64,000 nucleotides of DNA, from contig NZ_JAATJK010000001.1 of NCBI RefSeq assembly GCF_011927785.1, positions 558,001 through 622,000 of the forward strand. The letters run 5' to 3'. Below the pieces are notes generated by a model. The model saw only the letters and a program-made list of their open reading frames with translations, was not told the DNA's origin and ran no database searches. Below are positions 50,927 to 59,949 of the stretch, one piece after another. This DNA comes from Micromonospora profundi (GTDB lineage: Bacteria; Actinomycetota; Actinomycetes; Mycobacteriales; Micromonosporaceae). Position 1 is the stretch's first letter. The number at the start of each line of letters is the position of its first letter. The translations under genes and the position numbers were made by a program.

Positions 50927-52288
50927 ATGACCCACAACAGCCCCCGCGTCGTCCACGACGTACCCGACGCGTCTTTCCCTGACTGGTACCCGAGCAGCCC
51001 GGTCGTCACCGCCGGCCCGTTCGCGTTCACCGCCTCGATGAGCGCCACCGACTTCGACAACGGCGGGCTCGCCGAGGCAGCCCAGGTCGAGCCCGGCCTG
51101 CCGCTGCACAGCGGCCACCCCGTGAAGAAGCAGGTTCGCGAGGTGTACCGCCGCCTCGACTCCGCACTCACCGTCGCCGGGTCGAGCCTCGACCAGGGCG
51201 TGTGCATCAACCAGTGGCAGCCGACCTTCCACACCGACGGTCGCCTGGACCCGGAGTGGACGCCGCGCTACCAGACCCACTGGGAGGACTGGCGCTTCGG
51301 CGCGCACTCCTACATCCAGGGCCGCGACGAGTTCCTCCTGTCCGACCGCCCGGCGAGCTGCCTGCTGCCCGTCGAGCGTCTCCTCGCCACCGACACCCAC
51401 ATCGAGATTCAGCTCATCTCGCTGCTCAACGATTCCGGCATCGAGAAGCGGGCGTACGCGCATGACGTCCACAACCCGCTCGGCGGCTACTCGGTCGGTG
51501 TCGAGTCCGGCCCGTACCTGTTCAGCGCCGGTTTCATCCCCACCGACTTCGAATCGGGTCTGCACCCGAACGCCCGGGTGCCGCAGCACATCTGGTACGG
51601 CAACCAGGTCGCCGCGGAGACCGACGAGACGCTGCGCCAGATCCGCATCACGATGGAGGCGGCCGGCGGACAGTGGAGCGACGTCATCAAGGTCGTCATC
51701 TACCTGACGCCCGAGGGCGTCCGGCAGTTGCCCGCCATCGACGAGGTCTGGGCCAAGCACTGGCCGACCGAGCCGCCGGCGCGCACCATCGTCCCCGTCT
51801 CCGGCATCGGCGGGGTCAAGGGCGGCAACGTCGAGATCTACGTCATCGTGGCGCGCCCCGAGCACGGCGGCGACCGCCACATCGTGCACACCGACAACGC
51901 GCTCGCGCCCATCGGGCACCAGGTCCAGGCCGTCCGCAGCGGCTCCCTGCTGTTCCTCTCCACCCAGCTCGGACGTACCGCCTCGGGTGCGCCCGACAGC
52001 GCCCTCGCCCGGAGCCTGCCGCACACCCGCCGGCACATCGTCGACCAGGTACGGCGCATCCACGACGACGTCGCGGCGATCTGCACGGCCGCCGGCACGT
52101 CGATCGAGAACGCGGTCCGCGCCGACCTGTTCCTGTCCGACCTCGAGGACGTACCCGCCGTCTTCCAGGCCTGGCCGGAGCCCTTCACCAACGGGCTGCC
52201 CGCCGCCGGGTTCTACGAGATCCCCAAGGGCTTCCAGGAGGTCCCCGGCTGCGACCTCAGCGTCGACCTCATCGTCCACATCCCGTGA
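50927..52288 (+). CDS. Tandem RidA/YjgF family protein
   Basis: 453 residues made of RidA-like modules: a first region around TAGPFAFTASMSATDFDNGG, a middle (GPYLFSAGFIPTDFESGLHP, then a DVIKVVIYLTPEGV strand) and a last one from QAVRSGSLLFLSTQLGRTASG to DLFLSDLEDVPAVF. Single RidA proteins deaminate enamines or help ring-cleavage pathways (RutC in pyrimidine breakdown). A fused, two- to three-domain version is uncommon. It overlaps the next gene by four bases (GTGA). Confidence 0.87.
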   Translation: MTHNSPRVVHDVPDASFPDWYPSSPVVTAGPFAFTASMSATDFDNGGLAEAAQVEPGLPLHSGHPVKKQVREVYRRLDSALTVAGSSLDQGVCINQWQPTFHTDGRLDPEWTPRYQTHWEDWRFGAHSYIQGRDEFLLSDRPASCLLPVERLLATDTHIEIQLISLLNDSGIEKRAYAHDVHNPLGGYSVGVESGPYLFSAGFIPTDFESGLHPNARVPQHIWYGNQVAAETDETLRQIRITMEAAGGQWSDVIKVVIYLTPEGVRQLPAIDEVWAKHWPTEPPARTIVPVSGIGGVKGGNVEIYVIVARPEHGGDRHIVHTDNALAPIGHQVQAVRSGSLLFLSTQLGRTASGAPDSALARSLPHTRRHIVDQVRRIHDDVAAICTAAGTSIENAVRADLFLSDLEDVPAVFQAWPEPFTNGLPAAGFYEIPKGFQEVPGCDLSVDLIVHIP

Positions 52289-54060
52289 GCAGCGAGGCGT
52301 ACCGGACCGTGACCGAGACCAACGCCCGCATCGACGAGGTCCGCGACGGCATGCGGATCCTGTGGGACGTCACCATCACGATGGACGACGGCCTGCCGCT
52401 CGCCGCCGACGTGTTCCTGCCGGAACAGCCCGGACAGTATCCGGTGCTGATCAGCTACGGCCCGTACGCCAAGGGTCTGCCCTTCCAGGAGGGCTACCCC
52501 ACGGCGTGGGAGGCGCTGTCGAGCAGCCACCCCGACGTCGCCGAGGGCAGTTCCTGCGCGTACCAGAACTGGGAGGTCGTCGACCCGGAAAAGTGGGTGC
52601 CGCACGGGTACGCCGTCGTGCGGGTCGACTCCCGGGGCTGCGGCCGTTCGCCCGGCTACATCGAGCACTTCTCCGCACGCGAGACGGCTGACTACGTCGC
52701 GTGCATCGAGTGGGCGGCGGACCAGCCCTGGTCGACAGGCAAGGTCGGCACCTCGGGGGTGTCGTACTTCGGGATGAACCAGTGGCAGGTCGCGTCGGAG
52801 CGGCCACGCGGTCTCGCCGCGGTCTGTATCTGGGAGGGCGCGAGCGACTTCTACCGCGACGCGTCCCACCACGGCGGCATCCTGTCGACGTTCTGGGAGC
52901 ACTGGTACGACAAGCAGATCAAGGTCGTCCAGTACGGCCTCGGTGACCGTGGCCCGGTCAACCCGATCACCGGTCTGAACGTGTGCGGCGACGAGACCCT
53001 CAGCGACGACCAACTCGCCGCGAACCGGAGCGACTTCGGCGCGATCATCCGCTCCCACCCGCTGCTCGACGACTGGTACCGCGAGCGCTCCGGCGTGCTG
53101 GAGAACATCGAGGTGCCGTTGCTCAGCGCCGGCAACTGGGGCGGCTCCGGGCTGCACCTGCGCGGCAACGTCGAGGGCTTCCTGCGCGCCGGCAGCGCGC
53201 AGAAGTGGCTGGAGATGCATGGCCTGGAGCACTGGACGACGTACTACACGGACTACGGGCGACAGATCCAGCTCGCGTTCTTCGACCACTTCCTCAAGGG
53301 CGTCGACAACGGCTGGGACCAGCGCCCGCCCGTGAGTCTGCTCGTCCGCTCGCCCGGCGAGGTCTACGAGGAGCGGGCCGCGTCCGCGTGGCCGCTGCCC
53401 GAGACGGCGTGGCAGCGCCTCGAACTCGACCCGGTCCGGCTCGACCTCGTCGAGAAGGGCGGGGCCGAGGCGGGATCCGTCGAGTTCTCCGGCGAGCAGG
53501 ACGTCACGTTCCGGCTCCCGGTGTCGGACGCCGACCGCGAGGTCAGCGGCCCGGTCTCGGCGAAACTGTTCGTGTCGACCGACTCGGACGACGCCGACAT
53601 CTTCCTCACCGTGCGGCTGTTCGACAGCGAGGGCAAGGAGGTCACCTTCGCCGGTGCCGTCGACCCCAACGCGCCGATCAGCATGGGGTGGCTGCGCCTG
53701 AGCCACCGCGAGCTCGACGAGGCCGCCTCCTCCGAGTGGCGGCCGATCCACACGCACTCGCGCACCCTGCCCGTCGAGGCGGGCACCGTGTACGAGGTCG
53801 ACGTCGAGGTGTGGCCGACCTGCATCGTCGTTCCCGCCGGTCACACGCTCGCGGTGACAATCGGCGGCCGGGACTACGAGAACCCGGAGCTCAAGGACGC
53901 GGTGACGATGTCCAACTTCAAGAACGCGATGAAGGGCTGCGGGCCGTTCCTGCACGACGACCCGATCGACCGCCCGGCGCAGCGGTACGCCACCCGGGTG
54001 CGCGTGCACTGTGGAGGCGACCACCGATCGAGCATCCTGCTGCCCTTCCAGGAGCGCTGA
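52285..54060 (+). CDS. CocE/NonD family hydrolase (X-Pro dipeptidyl-peptidase S15-like)
   Basis: 591 residues. Alpha/beta-hydrolase part with YPVLISYGPYAKG, the oxyanion-linked SRGCGRSPGYI and the nucleophile Ser in GTSGVSYFGMNQW; catalytic His in HGLEHWTTYY. The C-terminal X-Pro jelly-roll domain is FSGEQDVTFRLPVSDADREVSGP and on. Relatives hydrolyse cocaine, esters or amides. GTG 52285 overlaps the RidA stop; the frame is open further upstream but that part is in the RidA gene. Confidence 0.9.
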   Translation: MSSEAYRTVTETNARIDEVRDGMRILWDVTITMDDGLPLAADVFLPEQPGQYPVLISYGPYAKGLPFQEGYPTAWEALSSSHPDVAEGSSCAYQNWEVVDPEKWVPHGYAVVRVDSRGCGRSPGYIEHFSARETADYVACIEWAADQPWSTGKVGTSGVSYFGMNQWQVASERPRGLAAVCIWEGASDFYRDASHHGGILSTFWEHWYDKQIKVVQYGLGDRGPVNPITGLNVCGDETLSDDQLAANRSDFGAIIRSHPLLDDWYRERSGVLENIEVPLLSAGNWGGSGLHLRGNVEGFLRAGSAQKWLEMHGLEHWTTYYTDYGRQIQLAFFDHFLKGVDNGWDQRPPVSLLVRSPGEVYEERAASAWPLPETAWQRLELDPVRLDLVEKGGAEAGSVEFSGEQDVTFRLPVSDADREVSGPVSAKLFVSTDSDDADIFLTVRLFDSEGKEVTFAGAVDPNAPISMGWLRLSHRELDEAASSEWRPIHTHSRTLPVEAGTVYEVDVEVWPTCIVVPAGHTLAVTIGGRDYENPELKDAVTMSNFKNAMKGCGPFLHDDPIDRPAQRYATRVRVHCGGDHRSSILLPFQER

Positions 54061-54065
54061 TCGTC

Positions 54066-55328
54066 GTGTCCGCGGACTCCGTGGGTCTCCCGCAGCTTCC
54101 CCCGTGGCTGCGGGAGGCCCTACGGTCTGCCGTCTCGGCGGAACTGGTCGAGCGGGTCGTGGCAGTCGACCTCGACGCGGCCTTCGACCATCTGCGCGAC
54201 GACGAGGAGTTCGTCGCGCAGTTGACAGCGAGCGTCACGGAGAACGTGCGCACCCTGCACCGGGTGGCGATGGGCGAGGTCCGCATCGAGGAACTCGACC
54301 TCGTGCAGCCCCGGCGCCTCGCCGTGGTCCAGGCCCGGCGGCGCGTCGTGCAGGCATCACTGCAACTGTCGTACCGGGTCGGGTTCCTCACCGTCTGGCG
54401 GGACTGGGTGGCCCGCCTCGACGCCGTCGAGACGGACCCGGCCCGCCGGGGCGAGGGCGCCCGCCTGCTCACCGAACTCGTCATGGCCTACCAGAACGCG
54501 GCACTGGCCCAGGTCGCCCGGGAGCACATGCTCTCCGAGGAGAGCCTCCAGCGGTCGCGGGACCACCTCCGCTTCCGCCTCGTCAAGGACCTGCTCAGCG
54601 ACGATCACGTACCGGACAAGTTCGAACTGCTCGGGCTCGGCTACGACATCGACGCCGACCACATCGCGGTGGCCACTCGCGGCGATGCCGGCGGCACCGA
54701 CTGGGTACGACGCGCCCAGAGCACCTGCGCGGTGACGGACGTCCTGCACCACCCCGAGCAGGACGGCACCCAGGTGCGCTTCCTCGCCCGCCGCGCGTGG
54801 ACCGCCGACGCGCGGACGGGACTACGCCGGCTGCTTGTCGAGGGCGGTATCGCCGCCGAGGTCAGCGCACCCGCCCGCGGTCTTGAGGGGCTGCGCCACA
54901 GCTACGGCCAGATCGGGCGGGTTCGTCGGATCCGGGAGGCGTTCGCCGGGAAACACCGACGCCATCAGCTCGCCGGCGACGGCGTCCTCGAATACGCCGA
55001 CGTCCGCCTGGAGGCGATCTTCCTCGACGACCTGCCCATGGCGGCGCAGCTCGTCGAGGAGGAACTCGCGGCCCTCAGCGGCACTGGCAGCGGGCTCGAC
55101 GTGCTGCGCGAGACTCTGTGTGTCTGGCTGCGCGAGCGCAACTACGCGGCGACAGCGCGCGCCCTGCACCTGCACGAGAACACGGTGCGCAACCGCATCC
55201 ACCGGATCGAGGAGATGCTCGGCCACGACCTCCAGTCCCGCCAGGCCGAACTCATGCTCGCGCTGCGCCTGCACGACCTGCTCGCCGGCCTGGACGAGAC
55301 CGTCACACCGATCCGCCGTGTGAGGTGA
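54066..55328 (+). CDS. PucR/CdaR-type helix-turn-helix regulator
   Basis: 420 residues. The N-terminal two thirds resemble GGDEF-like/PucR sensing regions; the C-terminus has ETLCVWLRERNYAATARALHLHENTVRNRIHRIEEMLG, the PucR HTH. Such regulators control purine/allantoin and sugar-diacid breakdown, fitting an amide-catabolic island. GTG 54066 starts five bases after the preceding stop, inside the same operon. Its 3' end overlaps the convergent reductase-regulator gene by 26 bases. Confidence 0.9.
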   Translation: MSADSVGLPQLPPWLREALRSAVSAELVERVVAVDLDAAFDHLRDDEEFVAQLTASVTENVRTLHRVAMGEVRIEELDLVQPRRLAVVQARRRVVQASLQLSYRVGFLTVWRDWVARLDAVETDPARRGEGARLLTELVMAYQNAALAQVAREHMLSEESLQRSRDHLRFRLVKDLLSDDHVPDKFELLGLGYDIDADHIAVATRGDAGGTDWVRRAQSTCAVTDVLHHPEQDGTQVRFLARRAWTADARTGLRRLLVEGGIAAEVSAPARGLEGLRHSYGQIGRVRRIREAFAGKHRRHQLAGDGVLEYADVRLEAIFLDDLPMAAQLVEEELAALSGTGSGLDVLRETLCVWLRERNYAATARALHLHENTVRNRIHRIEEMLGHDLQSRQAELMLALRLHDLLAGLDETVTPIRRVR

Positions 55329-56439
55329 GCAGTTCCCGGGCCCGCTCGGTGGCCAGGACCGCGTACTGCCGCATCGCCGTCTTGACGGCGTCCAGGTCAC
55401 GCTGCTGGTAGCCGCCGACGATCCGCTTGTGGACGTCGACGAACTGCGAGGAGCTCTTCCGGGTCTTACCGAAGCTCTGCGCCATGATGGTCGGCATGGC
55501 CAGCGCCTCGTACTGGGCGATGGCGCGGCGGTTGCCCGACAGGCCGACGAGGAAGCGGTGGAACCTGTCGTTGGCCGCGAGGTAGGCGTCGAAATCGGTG
55601 AACTCGTCGTTGAGGATGAACCCGCACAGTTCGCTGCACAGTTGGTCGAGGACGGCCAGGTTCTCCCCGGTGACCGAGCCGACCGTCAGGTCGGCGATCC
55701 CCGTCTCGATGATCGCGCGCGCCTCGAACGCCTCCGCGGCGTCGTCGACGGTGAAGGGTGCGACCCGGTGGCCGTAATCCGTCGACGTGACGAGCCCTTC
55801 CCGGCGCAGTGTCGACAGTCCGGCGAGGACGGCTGCCGGCTCGACGTCGAGGCGTCGGGCCAGCTGCGGGACGTCGATGTCGTCGTTGCCGTCGATCTCC
55901 CGCGCGAGGATCATGTCCCGCAGCCGCTGGTACACCTGGTTGAAGCGGTCGAGGGTGAGGCCACCGAACCCGCCGCGGAAGTACGTCAGGGGCAGGCCCT
56001 CGCGCGCCTGCGCGTCAAGCGCCCTACCGATGAAGATGCTGTGGCTGCCCGCCTGCACAGTGTCGGACACCTCGCACTCGATCGAGGCGAGCGCGTCGGT
56101 GAGGACGGGATTGCCGAGGACACCATCGTGGGTGCGTACGCCCGTGAACTTGTCGTCGCTGGGGCGGGCGAACTGTAGCGCCAGCTGCTCCTGACCCTCG
56201 CCGAGGATGTTGAGGCAGAAGGTGCCAGCCTCAGCGATGCTGCGCTCGGTCGGTACCGACCGGTTCACGCACACCAGCACCATCGGCGGGTCGAGCGACA
56301 GCGAGGTGAGCGCGCTCACCGTCATGCCCGCGCGTGCCTGGACGCCCCGCGAGGTGAGGATGGCGACGCCGGTGGCGAAGCAGCCGACGACGTTGCGGAA
56401 ATGGTCACGGTCAACGTGTGGCGTCCGAACGACGGTCAT
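55303..56439 (-). CDS. Flavin reductase fused to a GntR/FCD transcriptional regulator
   Basis: 378 residues. Residues 1-155: flavin reductase of the HpaC/RutF type (FRNVVGCFATGVAILTSRGVQARAGMTVSALTSLSLDPPMVLVCVN, NILGEGQEQLALQFA, HSIFIGRALDAQAREGLPLTYF). Residues 165-370: winged helix (YQRLRDMILAREIDGNDDIDVPQLARRLDVEPAAVLAGLSTLRREGLV) plus an FCD ligand domain (AFEARAIIETGIADL, NDRFHRFLVGLSGNRRAI). This single-chain union of reductase and regulator is rare in my knowledge. It should feed reduced FMN to the LLM monooxygenase gene divergent to it and may sense the substrate. A 55-bp palindrome lies between them. Confidence 0.87.
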   Translation of the reverse strand: MTVVRTPHVDRDHFRNVVGCFATGVAILTSRGVQARAGMTVSALTSLSLDPPMVLVCVNRSVPTERSIAEAGTFCLNILGEGQEQLALQFARPSDDKFTGVRTHDGVLGNPVLTDALASIECEVSDTVQAGSHSIFIGRALDAQAREGLPLTYFRGGFGGLTLDRFNQVYQRLRDMILAREIDGNDDIDVPQLARRLDVEPAAVLAGLSTLRREGLVTSTDYGHRVAPFTVDDAAEAFEARAIIETGIADLTVGSVTGENLAVLDQLCSELCGFILNDEFTDFDAYLAANDRFHRFLVGLSGNRRAIAQYEALAMPTIMAQSFGKTRKSSSQFVDVHKRIVGGYQQRDLDAVKTAMRQYAVLATERARELLTSHGGSV

Positions 56440-56471
56440 GGACCCGAGTCAACATCCGAGCGGAGGGCAAG

Positions 56472-56526
56472 ACAATCACGCCTTCCCACAACCTGCCCTG
56501 GTCAGGTTGTGGGAAGCCGTAATTGT
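56472..56526. promoter_or_regulatory. 55-bp palindrome between the divergent reductase-regulator and LLM monooxygenase genes
   Basis: CTTCCCACAACCTG (56482-56495) pairs perfectly with CAGGTTGTGGGAAG (56503-56516), and the outer ACAATCACG and CGTAATTGT extend the symmetry to 56472 and 56526 with two mismatches per arm. It sits in the ~118-bp gap where both promoters must lie, so it is a probable operator for the GntR-type domain of the fusion protein. Its use as a hairpin is the alternative. Confidence 0.7.
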
Positions 56527-56557
56527 TCGGGGATTGACCAGCGGATTGACTGATCTC

Positions 56558-57658
56558 GTGAGACTCGGATACTTCGCCATGCCGCTGCACCGTCCCGGAC
56601 GTCTGTGGACGGAGACCCTCCATGAGGACCGTGAGGCGGTCATCCTCGCCGATCGGCTCGGTTTCCACGACGCCTTCATCGGTGAGCACCTGACGGACAA
56701 CCTTGAGAACATCACCAACTCGATGCTGTTCCTGGCGACGCTCGTCAACGACGCGCCACGGATCAAGCTGGCAACCGGGACGACGAACCTGTCCCACCAG
56801 CACCCGGCGCTCGTAGCGGCGAACGCGGCGATGTTCGACCACCTGACCGGTGGCCGGTTCATCTTCGGCATCAGCCCGGGGGCGCTGCCGTCGGACGCCG
56901 AGGTGCTCGGCATCCTCGACGAGGACCGCAACGCGATGTTCGCCGAGGCCATCGAGGTCATCCTCAAGATCTGGGAGGGCGAGCCGCCGTACGACATCGT
57001 CTCTGCCAGCGGGCGCTTCAACGTCTCGACGCGACGGTCGATGGACCTGCCGCTCGGCGTGGGCTACCTGCCCAAGCCCCTGCAGAGCCCGCGTCCGGAG
57101 ATCGTCGGCACCGTCGTCGCGCCGTTCTCCAAGGGCGTCGTGGAGATGGGCCGCAAGGACTTCCACCCCCTGTCGGCGAACTTCCTGCTCCCGCAGTGGG
57201 TGGCCACGCACTGGGGCAAGTACGTCGAGGGCAAGCAGGCCGCCGGGGTCGAGGCGGACCCGGCTGACTGGCGGATCGCGCGGACGGTCTTCGTCGCCGA
57301 CACCGAGCAGGAGGCCCGTGCCTACGGGCGCGACGACGCGAACAGCCCCTACCGCTTCTACTACGAGCAGATGCTGCGCAAGATGACCAAGCTCGGGCGG
57401 CTGGGTCTGTTCAAGCGCGACCGCAACGAGCCGGACGAGGCCATCACCATCGAGCGGGTCCTCGACGACCTCGTCATCTGCGGTACGGCCGAGCAGGTGG
57501 CCGAGCAGCTCGTCGCCTTCCAGGAGGAGACCGGCCCGTTCGGGGAACTCGTCTACGCCGGCCTCGACTGGGTCGACGAGAAGCTCGCGCGCCGGTCGAT
57601 GGAACTCATGGCGACCGAGGTCATGCCGCTCGTCGAGAGGCACGGCAGCGGTGCGTGA
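56558..57658 (+). CDS. LLM class flavin-dependent oxidoreductase (luciferase-like monooxygenase)
   Basis: 366 residues. Opens MRLGYFAMPLHRPGR-like (GTG start), with FHDAFIGEHLTDNLENITNSMLFLATLV, IKLATGTTNLSHQHPALVAANAAMFDHLTGGRFIFGISPGAL as usual for F420/FMN luciferase-family enzymes of the limonene-monooxygenase/RutA kind. It would use FMNH2 from the divergent reductase. There is no clear SD at 56558 and the transcript may be leaderless; two direct GGATTGAC boxes precede it at 56530 and 56543. The stop overlaps the CMD gene by 8 bases. Confidence 0.9.
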   Translation: MRLGYFAMPLHRPGRLWTETLHEDREAVILADRLGFHDAFIGEHLTDNLENITNSMLFLATLVNDAPRIKLATGTTNLSHQHPALVAANAAMFDHLTGGRFIFGISPGALPSDAEVLGILDEDRNAMFAEAIEVILKIWEGEPPYDIVSASGRFNVSTRRSMDLPLGVGYLPKPLQSPRPEIVGTVVAPFSKGVVEMGRKDFHPLSANFLLPQWVATHWGKYVEGKQAAGVEADPADWRIARTVFVADTEQEARAYGRDDANSPYRFYYEQMLRKMTKLGRLGLFKRDRNEPDEAITIERVLDDLVICGTAEQVAEQLVAFQEETGPFGELVYAGLDWVDEKLARRSMELMATEVMPLVERHGSGA

Positions 57659-58211
57659 CAGGATGCCCCAGTTGCCGACGGCGGTCCTGACGCCGGAGCA
57701 GCAGGAGGCGGTCGCGGCGATCAGCGCCGGGCCACGGGGTGCTCTCTTCGGGCCCTTCGTCCCCCTGCTGCGCAGCCCCGGTGCGATGGTCCGGCTCCAG
57801 GAGGTCGGCGCGTACCTCCGGTTCGGGTCCGGCCTGCCCAAGGCGGTTCTCGAACTGGCCATCCTCCAGGTGGCCCGCGCCCGGAACCAGGCGTTCGAGT
57901 GGGGCTACCACTGCCCGCTCGCCCTCGACGCGGGCGTGCCCCGGGACGTCGTGGCGGACGTCGCGGCCGGCCGGGAACCGCGTTCGATGCAGGAGCCGCT
58001 GGCCACGGGCTACGCGATCGTCGCCCACGTGCTCGCCGACGACGCGATCCCCGACGAGCTCTACGACAGGGCGATCGACCTGCTCGGCGAGGAGGGTCTC
58101 ATCGACCTCGTCGTGTGCGCGGGCTACTACACGACCCTCGCCATGGTCATGAACACGACGGGGACCGACGCCGACGCACTCGACCCGCCCGTCGAGATGA
58201 GTACGTCATGA
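57651..58211 (+). CDS. Carboxymuconolactone decarboxylase family protein
   Basis: 186 residues. The CMD/AhpD pattern appears as LRFGSGLPKAVLELAILQVARARNQAFEWGYHCPLALDAGV, with a missing second Cys of the AhpD C-x-x-C (here no redox pair), so a decarboxylase or lyase-like role is more likely than peroxidase repair. A start at 57651 overlaps the LLM gene by 8 bases; ATG 57663 is an alternative. The following hydrolase gene overlaps its stop by four bases. Confidence 0.87.
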   Translation: MRDRMPQLPTAVLTPEQQEAVAAISAGPRGALFGPFVPLLRSPGAMVRLQEVGAYLRFGSGLPKAVLELAILQVARARNQAFEWGYHCPLALDAGVPRDVVADVAAGREPRSMQEPLATGYAIVAHVLADDAIPDELYDRAIDLLGEEGLIDLVVCAGYYTTLAMVMNTTGTDADALDPPVEMSTS

Positions 58212-59002
58212 GCGCCGTGGTGGTCAGCGGGCGCACCCTGCGGGAGGGTTCCGGCCCGACAGTCGTGCTGCTGCACCCGCTCGGCGCGGGCGCCGACTTC
58301 TGGACCGCGGCCGCCGCCGAACTCGACGGCTTCGGCGTGTACGCCGTCGACCTCCCGGGGCACGGTGGCTGCCCGGTCCCCGAGGACCCCTACGACACTG
58401 CGGACGTGGCGACCGCGCTCGCGACGCACCTGCGCGGTCTCGGTCACGAGAACGTCCACGTGGTGGGGCTGTCCCTCGGTGGCCTGATCGCCCTTGAGCT
58501 CGCCGTGCACGATCCCGGACTCGTCGCCAGCCTCGTGGTGGCGGCAGCCGTCCCGACGTACCCGCAGGACTGGCGCGAGAAGTGGCGCGCTCGCGCCGCC
58601 GAGGTCGTCGGTTCGGGCATGGCCCCGTTCGTCGAGCCCACACTGCAGCTGTGGCTCACCCCCGAGGCGCTCGCCGCCGACGGGCCCGAGGTCAGCTACG
58701 TACGCCGCGCTCTGGCCGGCACCGACCCGCGCGGCTACGCCCTCGCGTGCCTGGCGCTCGCGACAGCCGACGTCACGCCGCGACTCGGCGAGATAACGGC
58801 GCCGACCCTGCTCATCGACGGCCAGCTCGACGCGCCGCTGTTCCACGACGGCGCAGCCCGCCTCGCCGAGGCGATCACCGGCTCCCGCCGCGCGGTCGTC
58901 GCCGGGGCGCGGCACGCCAGTGCCCTGGAGTTCGCCGAGCCCTTCGCGCGGCTCGTCGGGGACTGGGCGCGCGTCGGCCACGTCGAAGGGAGCAGGTCAT
59001 GA
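58208..59002 (+). CDS. Alpha/beta hydrolase (RutD/enol-lactonase-like)
   Basis: 264 residues. PTVVLLHPLGAGADFWTAAAAEL (oxyanion region), nucleophile elbow GLSLGG at about 92, acid IDGQLDAP and His in GARHASALEFAEPF. This resembles RutD and 3-oxoadipate enol-lactonases (PcaD). Directly behind a CMD gene the pair also recalls PcaCD of the beta-ketoadipate pathway. ATG overlaps the CMD stop (ATGA). Confidence 0.9.
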   Translation: MSAVVVSGRTLREGSGPTVVLLHPLGAGADFWTAAAAELDGFGVYAVDLPGHGGCPVPEDPYDTADVATALATHLRGLGHENVHVVGLSLGGLIALELAVHDPGLVASLVVAAAVPTYPQDWREKWRARAAEVVGSGMAPFVEPTLQLWLTPEALAADGPEVSYVRRALAGTDPRGYALACLALATADVTPRLGEITAPTLLIDGQLDAPLFHDGAARLAEAITGSRRAVVAGARHASALEFAEPFARLVGDWARVGHVEGSRS

Positions 59003-59949
59003 CCGCGACGGCTCGACCGCGCGTCGGCTTCGTGGGGCTCGGTGTGATGGGCTCGGCGATGGCGGGCAACGTCCTGGCCACCGGCGCCTTCGAGGTCGGC
59101 GGCTTCGACATCGACGCGGACCGGCGCCGGGCGTTCGCCGAGGCCGGCGCAGTGGCGTACGACGACCTCGCCGCGCTCGCCGCCGCCAGCGACATCGTGC
59201 TCACCTCGCTGCCGAGCGCTGCGGCCTTCGCCGCCGTCCTCGACGGACTCGCCGCGCACGCACGCCCCGGGACCGTCGTCGTCGAGACGAGCACCCTGGA
59301 CCTGCGTACCAAGCTCGACGGGGCGGCCCGCCTCGCAGGGGCGGGCATCGAGATGCTCGACGCTCCGGTGAGCGGCACCGGCGCGCAGGCCCGGACCGGC
59401 GACCTCATCGCCTACGTCAGCGGAGCGCCGGAGGCGATCGAGCGGGCCAGGAGCCTCGTCGAGGCGTTCACCCGCGCCCACTTCGAGCTCGGCGATGTCG
59501 GCAAGGGCACTCTCATGAAGCTCGTGGCGAACCACCTTGTCGCGGTGCACAACGTCGCCGCGGCCGAGGCGCTCGGGTTCGCCCAGGACCTCGGCCTCGA
59601 CCTGCGGCAGGTGCTGGCCGCAGTCGGGGACGGGGCGGGAGCCTCCCGGATGTTCGGCGTTCGTGGTCCCGACATGGTGCAGGGGCGCTACGAGCCGGCG
59701 AGCATCCGGATGGACGTCTTCGCCAAGGATCTCGAGATCATCGGCACGGCCGCGGCCGAGGCGGGCACCGCGACACCACTGTTCGACGCCGCCCGGGCCG
59801 TCTACCGCGACGGTCTGTCCGACGGCCTCGTGGCCAGTGACACCGCCGTCGTGTTCGAGGTCCTCCGACGGCAGCCACGCCCAAACGAACCGGCGCCCAG
59901 CGGGCGACGGGAATCCACGTCGATCACCGACAGAAAGGAACAGCCATGA
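58999..59949 (+). CDS. NAD(P)-dependent 3-hydroxyisobutyrate dehydrogenase-like oxidoreductase
   Basis: 316 residues. NAD motif VGFVGLGVMGSAMAGNVLATG, substrate-binding DAPVSGTGAQARTGDLIAYVSG and catalytic-Lys stretch GKGTLMKLVANHLVAVHN match the beta-hydroxyacid dehydrogenase family. It could reduce a malonic-semialdehyde-like product, as hydroxyacid dehydrogenases do in other pathways. ATG overlaps the preceding stop by four bases. Confidence 0.92.
   Translation: MTATARPRVGFVGLGVMGSAMAGNVLATGAFEVGGFDIDADRRRAFAEAGAVAYDDLAALAAASDIVLTSLPSAAAFAAVLDGLAAHARPGTVVVETSTLDLRTKLDGAARLAGAGIEMLDAPVSGTGAQARTGDLIAYVSGAPEAIERARSLVEAFTRAHFELGDVGKGTLMKLVANHLVAVHNVAAAEALGFAQDLGLDLRQVLAAVGDGAGASRMFGVRGPDMVQGRYEPASIRMDVFAKDLEIIGTAAAEAGTATPLFDAARAVYRDGLSDGLVASDTAVVFEVLRRQPRPNEPAPSGRRESTSITDRKEQP

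Noticed and set aside
51673..52284. Upstream extension of the CocE gene frame
   Set aside because: It is out of frame with the RidA gene that clearly occupies this DNA; the GTG at 52285 is used.
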